Source: Bacillota bacterium
GTDB lineage: Bacteria; Bacillota_A; Clostridia; DSM-8532
DNA length: 8,263 bases
Reading direction: 5' to 3'
NCBI GenBank assembly: GCA_023424865.1
Contig: JAFADM010000378.1
Span: 1-8,263, forward strand
Shown here: positions 5,578-8,263 of the stretch, piece after piece
How the letters are laid out: each line of letters opens with the position of its first letter
How positions within the stretch are numbered: position 1 is the stretch's first letter
Translations under genes and position numbers: made by a program
The notes under the pieces: generated by a model
Database searches by the model: none
Seen by the model: only the letters and a program-made list of their open reading frames with translations
Told to the model about the DNA's origin: nothing

Positions 5578-6667
5578 CCGAATTGCATCTCCTTTCAAGT
5601 TTAACGATTTCCACCGTATTGCCTTTGGCACTTAAAAGCTGTATACGGGACTCCATTTCCTCATCCACGTAAGCCGTGACAAGAAGCAAATCGGAGTCGG
5701 AAAGACCGCTTCTTTCCAGAAGCTCAAGAGCATAGTGAAAGGTGGCTGTCCGGTGAAAGGTTTGACGGGCAAGTGCCTCCAAAAGCGTGTACAGGTGCTC
5801 TTCCCCGGAGCCGGGAGGAATTTGGGTGAGAGAGGAATCGGAACCTGACAAAGTGCCGTTGGTAAATAATCCCACCTCGAGCCCGTTTTCCACCCCACGG
5901 CGGGCATAGGTTGCACAAAGTGAAAGACCGTATTCCAGCAGCTGTGACTCACCTGCGTCACACCATTGATTCTCATCCTCGCTTACATTAAATAAAATGT
6001 AAAGCCTGGTATCTGCCGTATAATCAAAGCGGTTCACCTGTAACGTTCCGGCCCTTGCACTGGCTGACCAGTTGATTTGCTTCATGGGTTCACGCCCCGT
6101 ATAATCCCTTGAGCCAGCCAATAAAAAGGGATCCTCAATAATCCAGCGCTTAACGGTGATGTCCCCCGACAAACTGTGCTCCGGCAGCTTTAAGAGGGCA
6201 TCATCAACGAAATCCGGATAGACGGTTATAATTGCGCCTACCGAATACTCATTTTCGTTTGTTTTAACAAAACCAAAAAGGTCATGAGCTGTAAGGGCAA
6301 CCGATTTGATTTCATACATGCCTCTGCGTTTCAGGCATATCCTGTGGCGCCTGGAAATTTTGGAGAAGGGCAGAAGGGAAAAAAGGCTTTTATGGTAATT
6401 GGCCTTATTGGCCTCCAGCTCCTGGGATGACAGGATTTCGAGAGCGGGATCGATTTTAGACTCCACCGAAAGCAGGGGGAGAGGCAGAGGTCTGTTGTTA
6501 GTGAGCACTTCAAGCAGAAAAACCTCGTCACCCACATAGGAATAACGGGAGGAAAAACGCCTGGTGTAAGAAATACCCCGCATTCCCGCTTTTGAAAAAA
6601 GGATTATTTCACATGCGATGAGAACCGCACATACAGTAAGTATACGAATAAGCCATTCCATGGGCAT
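5561..6667 (-). CDS. DUF58 (VWA-like) membrane-anchored protein
   Basis: The protein has 368 residues from ATG 6667, chosen because AAAGGA ends 6 nt upstream; a TTG at 6688 in the same frame lacks a ribosome binding site. An N-terminal hydrophobic helix (about 4-25) is followed by a beta-rich region with YSYVGDEVFLLEV (42-54). The DUF58 signature is clear at 183-209, with SRDYTGREPMKQINWSASAR. After it comes a von Willebrand A-like fold, but the first metal-site motif (DxSxS in VWA domains) reads FNVSE at 226-230, with Asn in place of Asp, so metal binding may be weak or absent. It sits 17 nt after the MoxR gene and overlaps the next gene. DUF58 proteins are the usual partners of MoxR ATPases; what this pair assembles is unknown. 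Confidence 0.9.
   Translation of the reverse strand: MPMEWLIRILTVCAVLIACEIILFSKAGMRGISYTRRFSSRYSYVGDEVFLLEVLTNNRPLPLPLLSVESKIDPALEILSSQELEANKANYHKSLFSLLPFSKISRRHRICLKRRGMYEIKSVALTAHDLFGFVKTNENEYSVGAIITVYPDFVDDALLKLPEHSLSGDITVKRWIIEDPFLLAGSRDYTGREPMKQINWSASARAGTLQVNRFDYTADTRLYILFNVSEDENQWCDAGESQLLEYGLSLCATYARRGVENGLEVGLFTNGTLSGSDSSLTQIPPGSGEEHLYTLLEALARQTFHRTATFHYALELLERSGLSDSDLLLVTAYVDEEMESRIQLLSAKGNTVEIVKLERRCNSDETTA
5587..5595 (-). promoter_or_regulatory. Ribosome binding site choosing the DUF4129 gene start at 5577
   Basis: AAAGGAGAT on the minus strand, inside the 3' end of the DUF58 gene; the GGAG core is 11 nt from ATG 5577. This favours the short form over the in-frame start at 5631. 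Confidence 0.55.
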
Positions 6668-6673
6668 CACAGG

Positions 6674-6679
6674 TCCTTT
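6674..6679 (-). promoter_or_regulatory. Ribosome binding site choosing the DUF58 start at 6667
   Basis: AAAGGA on the minus strand, 6 nt before ATG 6667 and just after the MoxR stop codon (6687-6685). Confidence 0.55.
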
Positions 6680-6684
6680 CACTT

Positions 6685-7653
6685 TCAAGCCTGGCCGTAA
6701 ATTCCGGGATTTTCTGCCGGAACGGGCAGCTTGGCCAGTATATCCTGAAGCAGTACGTCGGAAGCGCCGCTTTTCAACCGTACCGATCCCTTTAATATGA
6801 TGCGGTGGGCAAATACAGGTATGGCAAGGCTTTTTATATCGTCGGGCACCACATGGGATCGGCCCTTAAGTACGGCATAGGCCTGAGCGCCCCGGAAAAG
6901 TGCCTGAGCACCTCTTGGGCTGATGCCCAGGGTAACGTCGGGGTGATTTCGCGTAGCTTCAGCGATTTGAAGAATATAAAGCATTAAATCCTCGTGTACA
7001 TAGACGCTGGTATAGCTTTTCTGGGCAGCAAGTATATCTTCACCCGAGCAAACCGGCGAGAGTGTTTCCAGAGGATTGTCATCTCTGAAGCGTTTTAAAA
7101 TATCAATGCCTTCCTTCAGGGTGGGATACCCGGGTTTCAAACGCATCATAAAGCGATCCAGCTGGGCTTCGGGCAGGGGAAAGGTTCCTTGAATTTCAAC
7201 TGGATTCTGGGTTGCGATAACCAGAAAGGGAATGGAAAGCTTTTTGGTTTCACCGTCAATGGTAACCTGTCCTTCTTCCATGCACTCCAAAAGGGCTGAT
7301 TGGGTTCTGGGCGTTGCCCGGTTAATTTCGTCTGCCAGTAGGATATTGGTAAAGACAGGACCGGGCCGGAAAGTAAAAACGCCTTCCTTCTGATTATAAT
7401 AATGTATACCGGTAATGTCCGAGGGAAGAAGATCGGGGGTAAATTGCACGCGCTTGAATGAACACCCCAAAGATCTTGCAAGAGACTTGGCTAAAAGAGT
7501 TTTTCCTGTTCCTGGAACATCTTCCAGCAAAACATGACCTTTAGAAATGAGTGCAGTGAGTAAAAGGTCCAGCAGATTATCCTTTCCGACAATAACTTTT
7601 GAAATATTTTCCTTAACTGAGTCAGAAAGGCGGCGAATTTCTTCCGAGTCCAT
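6685..7653 (-). CDS. MoxR-family AAA+ ATPase
   Basis: The protein has 322 residues, the normal size for a MoxR ATPase. Walker A is EDVPGTGKT (44-52, Lys51), Walker B is LLADEIN (105-111, Asp108-Glu109), sensor 1 is ATQNP (Asn150), the arginine finger lies in PEAQLDRF (Arg167), and sensor 2 lies in SPRGAQAL (Arg247). All residues for ATP binding and hydrolysis appear intact. MoxR proteins form hexameric rings that remodel partners, commonly VWA-domain proteins encoded next door, here the DUF58 protein. The start ATG 7653 has CGGAGGT 7 nt upstream. It is the first gene of the three-gene minus-strand operon, with a candidate promoter at 7783-7811 and a leader of about 120 nt. Confidence 0.95.
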   Translation of the reverse strand: MDSEEIRRLSDSVKENISKVIVGKDNLLDLLLTALISKGHVLLEDVPGTGKTLLAKSLARSLGCSFKRVQFTPDLLPSDITGIHYYNQKEGVFTFRPGPVFTNILLADEINRATPRTQSALLECMEEGQVTIDGETKKLSIPFLVIATQNPVEIQGTFPLPEAQLDRFMMRLKPGYPTLKEGIDILKRFRDDNPLETLSPVCSGEDILAAQKSYTSVYVHEDLMLYILQIAEATRNHPDVTLGISPRGAQALFRGAQAYAVLKGRSHVVPDDIKSLAIPVFAHRIILKGSVRLKSGASDVLLQDILAKLPVPAENPGIYGQA

Positions 7654-7670
7654 AGACGATACCTCCGTTT

Positions 7671-7700
7671 TTTCGATCTATTTCGAGCTAATTCGATGAT
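7671..7700. repeat. Three tandem 10-nt repeats in the MoxR leader
   Basis: TTTCGATCTA, TTTCGAGCTA and ATTCGATGAT follow each other without a gap, a few bases upstream of the MoxR ribosome binding site (7661-7667). All share the core TTCGA. The period is close to one DNA helical turn. Confidence 0.5.
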
Positions 7701-7703
7701 TTA

Positions 7704-7719
7704 TTTGCAGGAATGCAAA
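7704..7719. repeat. TTTGCA/TGCAAA dyad in the MoxR leader
   Basis: TTTGCA (7704-7709) and TGCAAA (7714-7719) are perfect inverted 6-mers with a 4-nt spacer. In the leader RNA this would be a small hairpin; as DNA it could be an operator. Confidence 0.4.
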
Positions 7720-7739
7720 CAAATTTCACAAAAGCAAAA

Positions 7740-7857
7740 GCTTCAAAATGAATTTTTTCATGCAAAAAATCAAGATAGAAATAATATATCAAAACGCGCT
7801 CAAACCTGCAACAAGCTTGAAAACATGCATGCTCTGCATAAAAATTCATTTTTGAAA
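7740..7857. repeat. Imperfect inverted repeat flanking the MoxR promoter
   Basis: The left arm (7740-7764) and right arm (7835-7857) are reverse complements over about 22 positions with a few one-base gaps; both contain TGCAT, an A-run and TTCATTTT in the right-arm sense. About 70 nt lie between them, and the candidate MoxR promoter falls in that gap. A 10-nt motif, RGCTTSAAAA, also recurs at 7739-7748, 7814-7823 and 7865-7874. Confidence 0.5.
7783..7811 (-). promoter_or_regulatory. Candidate SigA promoter of the MoxR-DUF58-DUF4129 operon
   Basis: On the minus strand, TTGCAG (7811-7806) and TATATT (7788-7783) are spaced by 17 nt, and a TGA just before the -10 gives the extended -10 form TGnTATATT. 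The -10 matches TATAAT at 5 of 6; the -35 keeps only TTG. Transcription would start near 7776, leaving a leader of about 120 nt. Confidence 0.5.
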
Positions 7858-7858
7858 A

Positions 7859-7873
7859 TTTGAAGGCTTCAAA
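7859..7873. repeat. TTTGAAG/CTTCAAA dyad upstream of the substrate-binding protein promoter
   Basis: Perfect 7-bp arms around a single central G. It ends 21 nt before the -35 of the plus-strand promoter, a suitable place for an activator or repressor site. Confidence 0.45.
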
Positions 7874-7894
7874 AAGCAAAAATTGCAAAAAAAC

Positions 7895-7923
7895 TTGTAT
7901 TCTAAAAAAGCATCACGTATAAT
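7895..7923 (+). promoter_or_regulatory. SigA-type promoter of the substrate-binding lipoprotein gene
   Basis: TTGTAT (7895-7900), a 17-nt spacer, and a consensus TATAAT (7918-7923). Transcription would start near 7930, about 48 nt ahead of the ATG at 7978. Confidence 0.65.
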
Positions 7924-7937
7924 GTAATAAATTTTAG

Positions 7938-7951
7938 TCGGTCCCGACCGA
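7938..7951. promoter_or_regulatory. Palindromic candidate operator just downstream of the promoter
   Basis: TCGGTC and GACCGA are perfect inverted 6-mers around CC. The palindrome is GC-rich inside very AT-rich DNA and would cover about +8 to +21 of the transcript, where a bound repressor could block transcription. As RNA it has too small a loop (2 nt) for a good hairpin, so a DNA operator is more likely. Confidence 0.45.
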
Positions 7952-7977
7952 TACTCTTTGAAGCAGGAGGAGAAATA

Positions 7978-8263
7978 ATGAAAAGTTCCAAGAAACTTTT
8001 TGCCATGGCCATGGCCGCCGTATTAGGCGTATCGGCATTGGCAGGATGTGGATCTTCCACAACCAACACCACACCCACCCCCAGTGCTTCCAACGGCGCA
8101 TCCCCAAGCGCATCGGCAGCACCCACAGCAGAAGCTCCTTATGGTACCCTTGTAATGGGTGCTGATGAGTTCAACGGCGTATTCAGCCCGTTCTTCGGAA
8201 CAACTGGCTATGACATGGAGATTTCCGATTTGGTACAGGCACCTCTTCTTTCCAATGACAGAA
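7978..8263 (+). CDS. ABC transporter substrate-binding lipoprotein, family 5-like (3'-truncated)
   Basis: Ninety-five codons are visible before the window ends. The ATG has AGGAGG 7 nt upstream. A lipoprotein signal peptide (Lys5-Lys6, hydrophobic 7-20) ends in lipobox LAGC (Cys24), followed by a Thr/Ser/Pro/Ala linker (25-53). The mature start, YGTLVMGADEFNGVFSPFF and then YDMEISDLVQAPLL, matches the opening strands of family 5 extracellular solute-binding proteins (DppA/OppA/NikA type), which deliver peptides or similar ligands to an ABC permease. The ligand cannot be inferred from this part. Its own promoter and a palindrome lie immediately upstream, and permease and ATPase genes would be expected beyond the right edge. 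It is divergent from the MoxR operon. Confidence 0.88.
   Translation, partial: MKSSKKLFAMAMAAVLGVSALAGCGSSTTNTTPTPSASNGASPSASAAPTAEAPYGTLVMGADEFNGVFSPFFGTTGYDMEISDLVQAPLLSNDR

Noticed and set aside
7688..7888. Open minus-strand frame of 66 codons in the divergent spacer
   Set aside because: Its Phe/Lys/His-rich translation is what AT-rich repeats produce, it has no ribosome binding site, and it covers the promoter and repeats.
7671..7890. CRISPR array or plasmid-type iteron origin
   Set aside because: Repeats are short, irregularly spaced and diverged, with no uniform spacers, no cas or rep gene nearby, and they sit in an ordinary divergent promoter region.
1..8263. Mobile elements, tRNA or rRNA genes
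   Set aside because: I saw no transposase or integrase motifs, no terminal repeats with target duplications, and no tRNA- or rRNA-like conserved sequence on either strand.

Overview
The window looks like a chromosomal segment of a Gram-positive anaerobe of class Clostridia (Bacillota), probably a spore-former. The evidence is strong AGGAGG-type ribosome binding sites, moderate GC with AT-rich intergenic DNA, lipoproteins with Thr/Pro/Ser linkers behind the lipobox, a MoxR-DUF58-DUF4129 operon, and one promoter resembling those read by sporulation sigma factors. The species cannot be named from the sequence.

Region 1 (1-2345) holds three proteins I cannot assign. A 5'-truncated plus-strand gene (1-801), beta-rich with a C-terminal coiled coil, converges on a minus-strand pair. 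The pair is a coiled-coil protein built on 11-residue repeats (2330-1770, TTG start) followed by a cysteine-containing beta-rich protein (1706-909). A long hairpin (838-880) separates the convergent units. A promoter with a CATANNNTA -10 element sits just ahead of the pair, so mother-cell sporulation expression is plausible but unproven.

Region 2 (2346-4227) is a plus-strand pair: a HAD-superfamily hydrolase with two altered motifs (2606-3325), then a lipoprotein (3386-4162). The lipoprotein aligns along its length with metallo-beta-lactamases but appears to have lost every zinc ligand. It is the most unusual protein in the window.

Region 3 (4228-7653, minus) is a compact operon transcribed MoxR AAA+ ATPase, then DUF58 protein, then a polytopic membrane protein with a C-terminal DUF4129-like domain. 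The neighbours are 17 nt apart and then overlapping by 17 nt. This gene set is widespread. It is thought to act in assembly or maturation of cell-envelope or metal-dependent complexes, the MoxR ATPase working as a chaperone for the VWA-like DUF58 partner. No transglutaminase domain is visible here.

Region 4 (7654-8263) is a 324-nt AT-rich divergent control region full of short direct and inverted repeats, with a plausible promoter for each direction. It is followed by the start of a lipoprotein resembling the family 5 (oligopeptide/nickel type) ABC substrate-binding proteins, which runs off the right edge.
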